Source: an uncultured Bacilli bacterium (lineage in GTDB: Bacteria; Bacillota_I; Bacilli_A; RF39; UBA660). From it: a DNA stretch of 37,121 nt. The stretch lies in the NCBI GenBank assembly GCA_934095865.1, contig CAKOKU010000011.1, forward strand, positions 1 through 37,121, in the 5' to 3' direction. The translations under genes and the position numbers were made by a program. A model generated the notes under the pieces. It searched no databases, had not been told where the DNA came from, and saw only the letters and a list, made by a program, of their open reading frames with translations. The stretch's first letter is position 1. Each line of letters opens with the position of its first letter. Of the stretch, positions 15,549 through 25,323 are shown one piece after another.

Positions 15549-17102
15549 ATGGACCTACATATGATGCCAATTCTTTTCTTCATTTTTGGACTTTTTATCG
15601 GGACAACAATTGTCATCGTTATTTATAAGATTAGAAGAACAAGCATTGCCAATCGCGCTGCCAATTTAATAAGTGAAGCAGTTGCCAAGGCCGAAGAAGC
15701 AAAACAAAAAAGCTTAACTGAAATAAAAGAAGAAAGTTTAAGAGTAAAACGTGAAACAGAACAAGAAGTAAAAGAACGAAAAAGTGAAATAAGAGAACTA
15801 GAAGAAAGACTTGATAAACGTGAAGCAAATCTTGATAAGCGTGAAGAATTACTTCAAAGTCGTTCGAACAATTTAGATAAAAAAGATGATGATATCTTAG
15901 AAAAGCAAAAAAAGTTACAAGATAATGAAGAGAGAATTGCTGAAATATTAAAACAACAAACAGAAAAATTAGAAGAAATTGGTAAATTAAAAAAAGACCA
16001 AGCTAAAAAAATAATTATGAAGCAAGTCGAAGAAGAAATGGCTTTAGAAATTGCTGATTATATAAAAGAAGAAGAACAAAAAGCTAAATTAAATGCTCAT
16101 GAAGTAGCTAAAAATATTATTGTATCTACAATGCAAAGATATTCAGCTGATGTTGCTAATGAACAAACAGTCAGTACCATTTCTCTTCCAAGTGACGAAA
16201 TGAAAGGCCGCCTAATTGGTCGTGAAGGTCGCAACATTCGTACTATTGAAGCTGTAACCGGCGTTGATTTAATAATTGATGATACACCAGAAGCCATCGT
16301 CATATCTTCATTTGATCCATTACGTAGAGAAATCGCTAAAATAACAATTGAAACATTAATAAAAGACGGTCGCATTCATCCAACTCGTATTGAAGAAGTA
16401 TATGAAAATGTATGCAGTGATATGAATACTAAGATTACAGATTTAGGAAACAATACTATCTATGAACTAGGATTAGGAAAGATGGAGCCAGAATTAATTA
16501 ATTTAATTGGCCGCCTAAATTACCGTACAAGTTATGGTCAAAATGCTCTAAAACATTCTAAGGAAGTAGCTTATTTTTGTGGTTTATTAGCTGGGGAATT
16601 AGGTGAAAATGTTACCGTTGCTCGTCGCTGTGGCCTTCTTCATGATATAGGAAAATCAATCGACTCAGAAGTAGAAGGATCTCATGTTGAATTAGGTGTA
16701 ATGTTAGCTAAAAAGTATCACGAAGACGACATTGTTATTAATGCTATTGCCTCTCATCACGGTGACTGTGAACCAGAAAGTATCATTGCCGTTTTAGTAC
16801 AAATAGCGGATACTTTATCCGCAGCGCGACCAGGAGCTAGAAACGATTCAATTGAAAATTATGTTAAACGTCTAGAGCAATTAGAAGCGATTGGTAATTC
16901 TTTTGAAGGCGTAGAGAAAACCTATGCTATGCAAGCTGGCCGTGAAATTCGTGTAATGGTTCGACCAGAAGAAGTAGATGATGCCAAAGCACGCATAATT
17001 GCACGTAGTATGAAAGACAAGATTGAAGCTGAAATGCAATATCCGGGCACTGTAAAAATTACTGTCATAAGAGAAACAAGAGCTCAAGAAGAAGCAAAAT
17101 AA
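15549..17102 (+). CDS. rny: Ribonuclease Y
   Basis: The 517-residue endoribonuclease starts mRNA decay in Gram-positive bacteria. It has an N-terminal membrane helix (about 5-25), a long charged coiled coil (30-200), a KH RNA-binding domain with GRLIGREGRNIRTIEAVTGV (about 220-240) and an HD domain with GLLHDIGKS and SHHGD. Length equals the family norm (about 520). Ribosome site AGAGGAG lies 9-15 bases upstream. It is membrane-bound and usually the core of the degradosome. Confidence 0.97.
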   Translation: MDLHMMPILFFIFGLFIGTTIVIVIYKIRRTSIANRAANLISEAVAKAEEAKQKSLTEIKEESLRVKRETEQEVKERKSEIRELEERLDKREANLDKREELLQSRSNNLDKKDDDILEKQKKLQDNEERIAEILKQQTEKLEEIGKLKKDQAKKIIMKQVEEEMALEIADYIKEEEQKAKLNAHEVAKNIIVSTMQRYSADVANEQTVSTISLPSDEMKGRLIGREGRNIRTIEAVTGVDLIIDDTPEAIVISSFDPLRREIAKITIETLIKDGRIHPTRIEEVYENVCSDMNTKITDLGNNTIYELGLGKMEPELINLIGRLNYRTSYGQNALKHSKEVAYFCGLLAGELGENVTVARRCGLLHDIGKSIDSEVEGSHVELGVMLAKKYHEDDIVINAIASHHGDCEPESIIAVLVQIADTLSAARPGARNDSIENYVKRLEQLEAIGNSFEGVEKTYAMQAGREIRVMVRPEEVDDAKARIIARSMKDKIEAEMQYPGTVKITVIRETRAQEEAK

Positions 17103-17118
17103 TAAACTCTAAAATTGA

Positions 17119-17147
17119 TTGTTAAATATTATAAATTATGATAAGAT
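17119..17147 (+). promoter_or_regulatory. Promoter for the pseudouridine synthase gene
   Basis: TTGTTA (17119-17124), 17-base spacer, TAAGAT (17142-17147) with an extended TGA before the -10. Confidence 0.6.
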
Positions 17148-17179
17148 ACAGATATTATTTTTAGAAACGAGTGATAAAT

Positions 17180-17893
17180 ATGGAAAGACTTCAAAAAGTA
17201 ATTGCTGCTAGTGGTGTTGCCTCTAGAAGAAAAGCTGAAGAACTAATTACAGCCGGGAAAGTTGCTGTCAACGGTAATATAGTAACAACTTTGGGTACTA
17301 AAGTAGATGGTAATGATGTAATAACTGTAAATGGCAAACAATTAACTAAAGAAAATTATGAATACTATATTTTAAATAAGCCTCGCGAATATATATGCAG
17401 TTTAAATGACGAATTTCATCGTAAAATTGTAACAGATCTCATTGCTACCGACAAAAGAATTTATCCTGTTGGTCGTTTGGATTATGACACCACTGGTTTA
17501 ATAATATTAACCAATGATGGTACTCTAGCAAATATTTTAATGCATCCTAAAAATGGCGTTGAAAAAACTTACGTGGCTAAAATCGAAGGCAATCTAACCA
17601 TGGAAGAATTACATAAATTAAAAAATGGGATAGTTATAGATAATATTCTATGTAAGCCAACAAGAGTAAAAATTAAAAAACATGATATTGTAAAATGTGT
17701 TGATATAGTAGAGATTTCAATAACTGAAGGTAGAAATCATATTGTTAAAAATTTATTTAAGGCAGTTGGCCATGATGTTATGAAATTAAAAAGAGAAAAA
17801 TATGGCTTTTTAGAACTAGGAAATTTAAAATCAGGAGAATATAGACCACTTTCTATCAAAGAAGTACATAGTCTATATGCTTATAAGAGATAA
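17180..17893 (+). CDS. rluB: RsuA/RluB-family rRNA pseudouridine synthase
   Basis: This 237-residue enzyme isomerises a uridine in rRNA to pseudouridine. The N-terminal S4 domain starts MERLQKVIAASGVASRRKAEE. The catalytic Asp is in YPVGRLDYDTTGLIILTNDG, and the C-terminal EGRNHIVKNLF is a family motif (usually EGRNRQVRRM). RluB (23S U2605) is the usual Bacilli member, but RsuA or RluE/F cannot be ruled out by eye. I chose ATG 17180, the family N-terminus, over a GTG three codons upstream; the ribosome site is weak in both cases. Confidence 0.85.
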   Translation: MERLQKVIAASGVASRRKAEELITAGKVAVNGNIVTTLGTKVDGNDVITVNGKQLTKENYEYYILNKPREYICSLNDEFHRKIVTDLIATDKRIYPVGRLDYDTTGLIILTNDGTLANILMHPKNGVEKTYVAKIEGNLTMEELHKLKNGIVIDNILCKPTRVKIKKHDIVKCVDIVEISITEGRNHIVKNLFKAVGHDVMKLKREKYGFLELGNLKSGEYRPLSIKEVHSLYAYKR

Positions 17894-17894
17894 A

Positions 17895-17927
17895 GTGGGG
17901 TATTATTAAAATTAACCTCATTTTTTT
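17895..17927 (+). terminator. Intrinsic terminator
   Basis: TGGGGT (17896-17901) pairs with AACCTCA (17914-17920), including a G-T pair, and a 7-T run follows. Confidence 0.65.
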
Positions 17928-17950
17928 ATAACTAAGATAGGAGAATAAAT

Positions 17951-20122
17951 ATGAAGTATGAATTATTAGCGCCCGCTGGTGATTTAGAATGTTTAAAATG
18001 GGCCATCGAAGCCGGAGCCAATGCCATTTATTTAGGTGGTAGTCGCTTTGGAGCCAGAGCCTATTCTAAAAATTTTACCGATGAAGAATTAGTTGAAGCC
18101 ATTAACTATGCCCATCTTTATGGGGTAAAAGTTTACTTAACTTGCAACACCATAATTTATGATGACGAAACCGAATCCTTTATTGACTTTGTTCGCTTTG
18201 CTTATAAAAATGGCATTGATGCCGTCTTGATTCAAGATTTAGGAATGCTAGACTTAGTAAGAAAAAAGTTCCCTGATTTAGAAATTCATGCCTCAACTCA
18301 GATGCACATCCATAATTTAGAAGGTGCCATGATGGCAAAAAAATTAGGAATAAAAAGAATAGTTTTAGCTCGTGAAACACCAATTTCATTAATAGAAGAA
18401 ATAAAAAGAAAAACGGCTTTAGATATAGAAGTATTTGTTCATGGTTCTTTATGTGTATCATACTCAGGCCAATGCTTATTTTCTAGTATGGTAGGAAAAA
18501 GAAGTGGTAACCGGGGTTGTTGTGCGGGCTCTTGCCGATTACCTTATCAGATTCTAGATAAAAATGGCAAAATATTAAATCAAGAAAAGCCATATCCATT
18601 ATCAATGAAAGATTTATGTGCTATATCAAGTCTAGACAAGTTAATGCAAATAGGCGTTAACTCATTTAAAATTGAAGGACGAATGAAATCTAAGGAGTAT
18701 GTTTACTTAGTAACTAAATTATACCGTAAAGCCATAGATAGTTATTTAACAACCGGTAAAATCGTAATCGATTATCAAATATTAAATGATTTAAAAAAAG
18801 TTTTTAATCGTAAATATACAGCTGGATTCTTAAATAATGCCGAAAATAGTGATGTTATAAATGGCTTACAACCAAATAATGTTGGGGTCAAAATAGGCCA
18901 AGTTATCAAATTAAATAAAAATAAAATTGATATTAAATTACAAGATGACATTCATATTAATGATGGTTTAAGAATTAAAGGCAAAACTGGCGAAATTGGG
19001 GCGATTGTTAACGAATTTTATATAAATAATAAATTAGTTAAAGCCGCTTCTAAAGGAGATATAATTACTTTACCTGTTAAGACAATGCCTAAATTATTTG
19101 ATGACGTATATTTAACATCTTCTAAATATATTGCAAATTCGATTGAAGAATATATAAAAAATAATCCTCGTAAAGTAGATGTCAAAATAGATTTTCAAGC
19201 TAAAATAGACCAACCATTATCTTTAAAAATCTCTGATTTTGAAAATACAATTGAAATTAAAGGTGAAATATGCCAACCTGCTGCAAAAATACCAACTAGT
19301 TTAGATACTATAAGAGAAAAATTAGAAAAGATAAAAGATACGGTTTATAAAGTAGTCGATTTAAATATTAAAGCTGATGAAAACATCTTTATACCATTAG
19401 CAGTACTTAATAATATGCGAAGATGTGCTATAACTAAGCTAAATGAAAAAAGAACTGCTAATAATAAAGAATTTAAAGAATATGATTATACTATAAAATT
19501 ACCAAATTTTAAGAAAGAGCAAACTTTAAACTTATTCTGTGACTGTGATGAAACAGACAAAAATTATCATGGCGATTTGACTAAATTTAAATATATTTAT
19601 TCCTTAGATTTACCTACAAAATATATTCATAGTTTTCCCAATGTTGTAGATTCTTATCAAAATATAAAAAGCTTATCACCAGTTCTTGTTGGCGAAATAG
19701 GCGGTTTATCACTAATAAGCAATGCAACTAAAATTCATACCGATTATTCTTTTAATGTTGTTAATTCTTATACGGTTGCTTTTCTTCATAGTCTTGGTGT
19801 TGAAAAGATAACCTTATCATATGAGTTAACTAAAGAACAAATTCAAAATTTGGTTGCATCATATGAGAAGAGATATCATGTGCTTCCCAACTTAGAAGTC
19901 ATAACTTATGGATATATAAAGATTATGTCAATGAAATATAATTTGCAAAAAGATTATCAAGATGAAATAACTATTCAAGATCGTTTCCAAAATAAATATA
20001 AAACGGATAATATTAATGATTTAACGGAAGTTTATTATCCTAAAATTTTAGATAATCGTATCATTGACTACTATACCATCGGTATTAACCATATTCGATA
20101 TAACCTTTACAAATTTAAATAA
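17951..20122 (+). CDS. U32-family protein (RlhA/TrhP-like)
   Basis: The 723-residue protein begins YELLAPAGDLECLKWAIEAG, the start of U32 proteins. The core has HASTQMHIHN and the cysteine-bearing FVHGSLCVSYSGQCLFSS and GNRGCCAGSCRLPY, which bind an Fe-S cluster in characterised members. U32 proteins, once called peptidases, include RlhA (23S C2501 hydroxylation), TrhP (tRNA hydroxyuridine) and UbiU/V. The long C-terminal part, about 400 residues with further beta-rich segments, fits the RlhA-like branch with a DUF3656-type region. Substrate is not decided by sequence alone. Ribosome site AGGAGAA. Confidence 0.85.
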   Translation: MKYELLAPAGDLECLKWAIEAGANAIYLGGSRFGARAYSKNFTDEELVEAINYAHLYGVKVYLTCNTIIYDDETESFIDFVRFAYKNGIDAVLIQDLGMLDLVRKKFPDLEIHASTQMHIHNLEGAMMAKKLGIKRIVLARETPISLIEEIKRKTALDIEVFVHGSLCVSYSGQCLFSSMVGKRSGNRGCCAGSCRLPYQILDKNGKILNQEKPYPLSMKDLCAISSLDKLMQIGVNSFKIEGRMKSKEYVYLVTKLYRKAIDSYLTTGKIVIDYQILNDLKKVFNRKYTAGFLNNAENSDVINGLQPNNVGVKIGQVIKLNKNKIDIKLQDDIHINDGLRIKGKTGEIGAIVNEFYINNKLVKAASKGDIITLPVKTMPKLFDDVYLTSSKYIANSIEEYIKNNPRKVDVKIDFQAKIDQPLSLKISDFENTIEIKGEICQPAAKIPTSLDTIREKLEKIKDTVYKVVDLNIKADENIFIPLAVLNNMRRCAITKLNEKRTANNKEFKEYDYTIKLPNFKKEQTLNLFCDCDETDKNYHGDLTKFKYIYSLDLPTKYIHSFPNVVDSYQNIKSLSPVLVGEIGGLSLISNATKIHTDYSFNVVNSYTVAFLHSLGVEKITLSYELTKEQIQNLVASYEKRYHVLPNLEVITYGYIKIMSMKYNLQKDYQDEITIQDRFQNKYKTDNINDLTEVYYPKILDNRIIDYYTIGINHIRYNLYKFK

Positions 20123-20134
20123 AAAAGATACAAT
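20106..20134 (+). promoter_or_regulatory. Possible promoter for the glycosyltransferase cluster
   Basis: TTTACA (20106-20111), 17-base spacer, TACAAT (20129-20134). It overlaps the end of the U32 gene. Confidence 0.5.
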
Positions 20135-20170
20135 AATGTTATAAATAACTATTAGTAAGGAAGTTTAATT

Positions 20171-21406
20171 ATGTGGCAAGCAATTTATTATGTGTTTTTT
20201 ACCCTAACAGTATTTTATGGACTATATTTCGCTTTAACAGGAATATACGGTTTTATTAAACCTCGTAAATTTAAAATTGTTCCTTTTCCTGCCAAAAACA
20301 AATTTGCAATTATTATTGCAGCAAGAAATGAAGAAGCAGTAGTCGGTAATTTAGTACGTTCAATCTTAGAAGCAAACTATCCAAAAGAATTATTTGATGT
20401 TTATGTAGCAGTTAATAATACAACAGATAACACTGCTAAAGTAGCTAAAGAAGCTGGCGCGATTATTATAGACGTCAAAGAAAAAGTCAAATCAAAAGGC
20501 GAAGTATTACGTTATGTATTTAAAGAATTAAAAGATAAAAAAGATATAGATGCCTACATAATTTTTGATGCTGATAATATTATCCATCCTGACTTTTTAG
20601 CCCGTATGAATGATACTTTATGCTGTGGATACCGTGTTGCTCAAGGTTTTAGAGATAGTAAAAATATTAGTGATAACTGGATAAGTGGTTCTTACTCATT
20701 ATTTTACTATATGCAAAATTTCTTCTTTAGTAAAGCTCGTATGACTTTAAATCAAAGTGCTTCAATTAACGGTACTGGCTTCATGGTTAAAAAAGAAATA
20801 ATTGATGAAATGGGCTTTCCAACTAAAACTTTAACTGAAGATATTGAATTTACTGCTCTTTGTGCCTTAAGGGATGAACGTATTGCTTTCGTTGAAAGTG
20901 CTGTAACCTATGATGAACAACCTGTTGATTTTAAAGCCTCATGGAAACAAAGAAAAAGATGGTCAGTTGGTTGTATTCAATGTACCAAACTATATTGGAA
21001 GGATTTGCTAAAACACTTCTTTAAAAATGGTAGTCAGCCTTCATTTGATATGTTTATGCAATTTATTGCCCCAATCGTTCAAGTACTTGGTCTTATAGAA
21101 TTTCTAACCTTAATTTTATTCAGAATATTTAATATTCGTTTATATGATATTTTCTCAGCTCTATTCTCAAGCGGAACCTTATTTATGATATTTACTTATG
21201 TTGTTGGAGTTGTATGTAGTGTCTTTATTCTTAAGTATAATAAAAGAAAAGCTAAAAATCTTTTATCCGCAATCGCATTGTTTTCCGTATTTATTTTAAC
21301 TTGGATTCCTATAAACGTTGTATGTTTATTTACAAAAGATATGAAATGGGAAGAAATTAAACATAATCGTGGTATTTCTTCTAACGACTTAAAATTTAAT
21401 AAATAA
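20171..21406 (+). CDS. Membrane GT2 glycosyltransferase
   Basis: The 411-residue protein has one N-terminal membrane helix (about 4-28), a cytosolic GT-A domain and three C-terminal helices (about 292-385). The GT2 motifs are present: FAIIIAARNEEAV at the nucleotide-sugar site, the metal-binding FDADN, the acceptor TED (LTEDIEF) and QRKRW (the processive-type Q-x-x-R-W). This architecture matches synthases that extrude a polysaccharide while building it, such as beta-glycan or poly-GlcNAc enzymes. The product cannot be told. Two small genes follow closely. Confidence 0.88.
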   Translation: MWQAIYYVFFTLTVFYGLYFALTGIYGFIKPRKFKIVPFPAKNKFAIIIAARNEEAVVGNLVRSILEANYPKELFDVYVAVNNTTDNTAKVAKEAGAIIIDVKEKVKSKGEVLRYVFKELKDKKDIDAYIIFDADNIIHPDFLARMNDTLCCGYRVAQGFRDSKNISDNWISGSYSLFYYMQNFFFSKARMTLNQSASINGTGFMVKKEIIDEMGFPTKTLTEDIEFTALCALRDERIAFVESAVTYDEQPVDFKASWKQRKRWSVGCIQCTKLYWKDLLKHFFKNGSQPSFDMFMQFIAPIVQVLGLIEFLTLILFRIFNIRLYDIFSALFSSGTLFMIFTYVVGVVCSVFILKYNKRKAKNLLSAIALFSVFILTWIPINVVCLFTKDMKWEEIKHNRGISSNDLKFNK

Positions 21407-21407
21407 T

Positions 21408-21632
21408 ATGTTAGTTAATGTAAACAAAAAATTGATGCTTGATGATTATGAAATAAGTATTTTAAAAAAATATAATATAGACATTAGTAATTGTCAAAGC
21501 TTACGAGAGATAACTCTTTTAGTAGAACGTTTTATGGATAATTATGAACTTGATAGCGAAGAACTAGATGAGTTAGATTACATTTTAGAAAAAATCCAAG
21601 AAAGAAATTACTACGAAAATACAAATAAATAA
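21408..21632 (+). CDS. Small unknown helical protein
   Basis: This 74-residue acidic protein starts one base after the glycosyltransferase stop, so it is probably translated by coupling. It is predicted helical, without a membrane segment or motif I recognise (DDYEISILKKYNIDISNCQS). Tight linkage suggests a role with the membrane enzyme upstream, but this is only contextual. Confidence 0.65.
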   Translation: MLVNVNKKLMLDDYEISILKKYNIDISNCQSLREITLLVERFMDNYELDSEELDELDYILEKIQERNYYENTNK

Positions 21633-21649
21633 AAAGGTGTGAGATTTTT

Positions 21650-22330
21650 ATGAAGAAAAAAAATGGTACTACTGTTAAAGTCTTAAATATTATTGTACGT
21701 ATAATTGCCATTATTTTTATAATATTTATTATATTACTAGCTATTGTTGGTATTATAATTGTTCATGAAACTAATCACGGCGGCCTTGATAAACCATTAA
21801 TTTATATTTATCCAACTGAAGAAACTATTGTCAATGTAAAGCTTGGTTATCCAGAAAATTTAACTACGACTTATCCTGAGTACAATAACAATTGGGAAGT
21901 TCTAGCTAAACCAGACGGCACATTAGCAGATAAAAATAATCGAGAATATTATGGCCTATATTGGGAAGGTTTAAGAAAAGAAAAAGTTAAATTTGATGAT
22001 GGATTTGTAGTAGCAAAAGAGGATTCAATTAAATTTTTAGAAGAAAAACTAGCAACATTAGGTCTAAATTCCAAAGAAAGTAATGAATTTATAATCTACT
22101 GGTTACCAAAATTACAGAAGAATAAATATAATTTAATTAGATTTGCCTCTATGGATGAAATTAATGAAGAAATGCCTCTTACAATTAATCCTGAACCAGA
22201 ATCTTTAATTAGAGTATATATGGAATTTAAAGGACTAAGCAAAAAAATTGAAATCAAAGAACAAACTCTTTCAAAAGTTGAAAGAAATGGATATACAGTT
22301 GTTGAGTGGGGAGGAACAGAAGTAAAATAA
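21650..22330 (+). CDS. Membrane-anchored surface protein with KPLIYIYP motif
   Basis: The 226-residue protein has one N-terminal membrane helix (about 10-36) and an extracellular domain beginning DKPLIYIYPTEETIVNVKLG. I recall this block, with YPEYNNNWEVLAKPDGTL, YYGLYWEG and NEFIIYWLPKLQ, from a widespread uncharacterised family in Firmicutes and archaea (usual form KPVIYLYP). Function is unknown. It is likely in the same transcript as the glycosyltransferase, and a terminator follows. Confidence 0.75.
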   Translation: MKKKNGTTVKVLNIIVRIIAIIFIIFIILLAIVGIIIVHETNHGGLDKPLIYIYPTEETIVNVKLGYPENLTTTYPEYNNNWEVLAKPDGTLADKNNREYYGLYWEGLRKEKVKFDDGFVVAKEDSIKFLEEKLATLGLNSKESNEFIIYWLPKLQKNKYNLIRFASMDEINEEMPLTINPEPESLIRVYMEFKGLSKKIEIKEQTLSKVERNGYTVVEWGGTEVK

Positions 22331-22354
22331 TACTATGCGTGGTATTATTTTTTT
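22327..22354 (+). terminator. Intrinsic terminator
   Basis: ATAATAC (22327-22333) pairs with GTATTAT (22342-22348) and a T-run follows. Confidence 0.8.
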
Positions 22355-22410
22355 GTATATTAACACATAACTTCTTTAAGTCAAGCCTTATATTTATAAA
22401 GTTAATTTGT

Positions 22411-22416
22411 TATACT
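22411..22416 (+). promoter_or_regulatory. Extended -10 box before dnaE
   Basis: TATACT preceded by TG one base upstream; the -35 region is poor. It would give a leader of about 15 bases before the dnaE ATG at 22438. Confidence 0.5.
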
Positions 22417-22437
22417 TAATTCATGGGTGGTGATATT

Positions 22438-25323
22438 ATGTATTTTCCATTAGGAATCAGAAGTGAGTATTCATTATTAACTAGTTTGATTAAAATACCT
22501 GCCTTAATAAAATATAGTAAAGAACATAATATTACTGCATTAGGTCTTTTAGATAATAACCTAAATGGGGTTATGGAATTTTATGATAATTGTTTAGCTA
22601 ATAACATAAAACCAATAATTGGTCTTCGCGTAAAAATTAATGAATATTATATCTATTTATATGCTAGAAATTACAACGGTTATTTATCATTATTAAAAAT
22701 AAATACTAAAATAGCTTTTTCAAATACACTGGAAATAAGTGATTTAGATTTGCCTGATATCTTCATTGTAATACCATTAAAATCAAAAATATTATATGAT
22801 AACTTCAAAAATAAAGCCAACGTTTATTTATGCTATCAAAATGATACAGAAAAGATAGAGTGTCTTTTACTAACTTCTAAAGTCCTACTAATTAATGAAG
22901 TTTTAGCCTTAGAACCTAGTGATTTACCATATTTAGAATATTTATACAAAATCGGTGAAGAAGACTTTGAGTATAGCCCATATAACGCGCTTATTAAAGA
23001 TGCTACTGAAGAAGATATAAAATTATTAAATGCTTTTATAAGTAATATTAATATAGAAATTCCTAAAGATAAACGTTATATACCGGTTTTTAATCCTGAA
23101 GTTGACAGTAAAACTTATTTACATGATTTAGCCTTTCTAGGGTTAAAAAAACGACTTGCTAACAATTTAACAAAAAATTATATTGATAGACTAGAATATG
23201 AATTAAATACCATTAATGCCATGGGCTTTAACGATTACTTTTTAATTGTTTATGATTATGTCAAATATGCCAAAACTCATGACATTTTAGTTGGCCCTGG
23301 CCGTGGTTCAGCTGCTGGCGCTTTAGTAAGCTACTGTCTTGGAATTACTAATATTGATCCGTTAAAATATAATTTATTATTTGAACGATTTTTAAATAAA
23401 GATAGAATAACTATGCCTGATATAGACATTGACTTTGAAGATGTTAAACGTGAGGAAATGATAAACTATGTAAAAGAGCGTTATGGTAAAAATAACGTAG
23501 CGCCAATCATGACTTATGGAACCCTTCAAGCTCGTCAAGTAATAAGAGATGTTGCCAAGTTTACAGGAGTTTTACCAGATGATGTAGATTCATTTGCTAA
23601 AGAAATTGATTCCAAACAAGATTTAAAAAGTAATTTAAATAATCCTGTCATTAAAATTAAGTTAAAGTCTAATAATGCCCTAGCAACCACATATAAAATA
23701 GCAATGAAATTAGAAGGCTTAAAAAGACACACTTCAACTCATGCTGCTGGCGTCGTTATTTCTTCTGTTGAACTAGCTAGTAAAATGCCAGTTATAAAGA
23801 CATCAACTGGACTTAACACTGGTCTAACAATGAGCTATTTAGAAGAACTAGGCTTTTTAAAAATGGACTTTTTAGCCTTGTCAAATCTTACTTTTATTCA
23901 TAACGTTTTAAAACAATTACCACCGTCTTTTAAATTAGAAGCAATCCCTCTTGATGATAAAGAAACATATGAATTATTTCAAAAAGCCAACACTGATGGG
24001 GTGTTTCAATTTGAAACCGAAGGTATGCGCGCTTTTTTAAAGAAACTACAACCAACTAATTTTAATGATTTATATGCGGCCGTTGCTTTATTTCGCCCAG
24101 GACCTATGGAAAATATTGACTTATTTATTAGAAGAAAAAATGGAATCGAACCAATCGATTATATAGATCCATCATTAAAAGAAATATTATCAGAAACTTA
24201 TGGCGTTATCATTTATCAAGAGCAGATAATGCAAATATTAGTAAAAATGGCTCGCTTTACGTTTGCTGAAGCTGATAATATTCGTCGTGCCATGAGTAAA
24301 AAGAAAAAAGATGTCATCGAAAAAGAACAAATAAATTTTATCAATCGTTCCATTTGTAATGGCTATTCAAAAGAAACAGCTAGTAAAGTTTATGACTTAA
24401 TTTTGAAATTTGCTAACTATGGTTTTAATAAAGCCCATTCAGTATCATATGCCTTAATCGGCTATCAAATGGCTTACTTAAAAGTTCATTATAAAGAAAA
24501 ATTTTTAGCCAATTTATTAAATATGGTAACATCTAATAGTAAAAAAACAGAAGAATATCTTAACCTGGCTAAAAATATGGGAATAACCATAATGACACCA
24601 AACATAAATTACAGCACGGATGTTTATCAATCTAAAGAAAACAAATTACTATTACCACTTTGCATCATAAAAGGAATTGGCAGTAATACAGTCCAAGAAA
24701 TTTTGAAAGAAAGAAGTAATAATGGGTTATTTAACGATTATTTTGATTTAGTAAATCGTTTATATAAACTAGGCGTAAAAAGAAATATAGTTGAGAATTT
24801 GATTAATGCCAAAGCACTTGATACATTCCATATAAATCATAAAACAATGATTGCAACCATAGATGAAGCTTTAAGATATGCCGAAGTAGCTAGCAGCCTA
24901 GATTTATCTTTAGTTGAAAAACCTATTATAAAAGAAATTCCTGAATATTCAGAAAAAGAATTAATGGATAAAGAATTAATGCTTTATGGTTTTTATATAA
25001 GTAATCATCCTGCCAGCAAATACCAAGGTAAAGAATTAGTAAAAATAAATAAAATAAAAGATTTTTTAGGACATAATGTTAATATGGTTATCTTAGTTAA
25101 TGATATTCATAAAATTAAGACCAAGAATAATACCGAAATGGCTTTTATAAATGGTAGTGATGAAACTGGAAAAATTGATTTTGTCATCTTCCCAAGTAAT
25201 ATATCTTTACTTAATTTAATAAAAAGTGGTACATTAATAAATGTGTATGGCGAGGTTGCTAGAAGATTAGATAAATATCAAATAAATATTAAAAGAGTTA
25301 GAGGAGTAGAAAACAATGAGTAG
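22438..25323 (+). CDS. dnaE: DNA polymerase III alpha subunit DnaE
   Basis: This 961-residue C-family polymerase extends RNA primers before handing over to PolC in low-GC Gram-positives. The PHP domain (1-200) is degenerate: the usual VHSEYSLLDG is GIRSEYSLLTS, with the first metal His missing, and the TDHG site is LLDNN. The palm has GPGRGSAAG, and PDIDIDF at 327-333 holds the catalytic aspartates. A helix-hairpin-helix and C-terminal OB domain follow. It is shorter than B. subtilis DnaE (about 1115). I chose ATG 22438 after GGTGGTGAT; an ATG at 22423 precedes that ribosome site. Its last 8 bases overlap polC. Confidence 0.95.
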   Translation: MYFPLGIRSEYSLLTSLIKIPALIKYSKEHNITALGLLDNNLNGVMEFYDNCLANNIKPIIGLRVKINEYYIYLYARNYNGYLSLLKINTKIAFSNTLEISDLDLPDIFIVIPLKSKILYDNFKNKANVYLCYQNDTEKIECLLLTSKVLLINEVLALEPSDLPYLEYLYKIGEEDFEYSPYNALIKDATEEDIKLLNAFISNINIEIPKDKRYIPVFNPEVDSKTYLHDLAFLGLKKRLANNLTKNYIDRLEYELNTINAMGFNDYFLIVYDYVKYAKTHDILVGPGRGSAAGALVSYCLGITNIDPLKYNLLFERFLNKDRITMPDIDIDFEDVKREEMINYVKERYGKNNVAPIMTYGTLQARQVIRDVAKFTGVLPDDVDSFAKEIDSKQDLKSNLNNPVIKIKLKSNNALATTYKIAMKLEGLKRHTSTHAAGVVISSVELASKMPVIKTSTGLNTGLTMSYLEELGFLKMDFLALSNLTFIHNVLKQLPPSFKLEAIPLDDKETYELFQKANTDGVFQFETEGMRAFLKKLQPTNFNDLYAAVALFRPGPMENIDLFIRRKNGIEPIDYIDPSLKEILSETYGVIIYQEQIMQILVKMARFTFAEADNIRRAMSKKKKDVIEKEQINFINRSICNGYSKETASKVYDLILKFANYGFNKAHSVSYALIGYQMAYLKVHYKEKFLANLLNMVTSNSKKTEEYLNLAKNMGITIMTPNINYSTDVYQSKENKLLLPLCIIKGIGSNTVQEILKERSNNGLFNDYFDLVNRLYKLGVKRNIVENLINAKALDTFHINHKTMIATIDEALRYAEVASSLDLSLVEKPIIKEIPEYSEKELMDKELMLYGFYISNHPASKYQGKELVKINKIKDFLGHNVNMVILVNDIHKIKTKNNTEMAFINGSDETGKIDFVIFPSNISLLNLIKSGTLINVYGEVARRLDKYQINIKRVRGVENNE

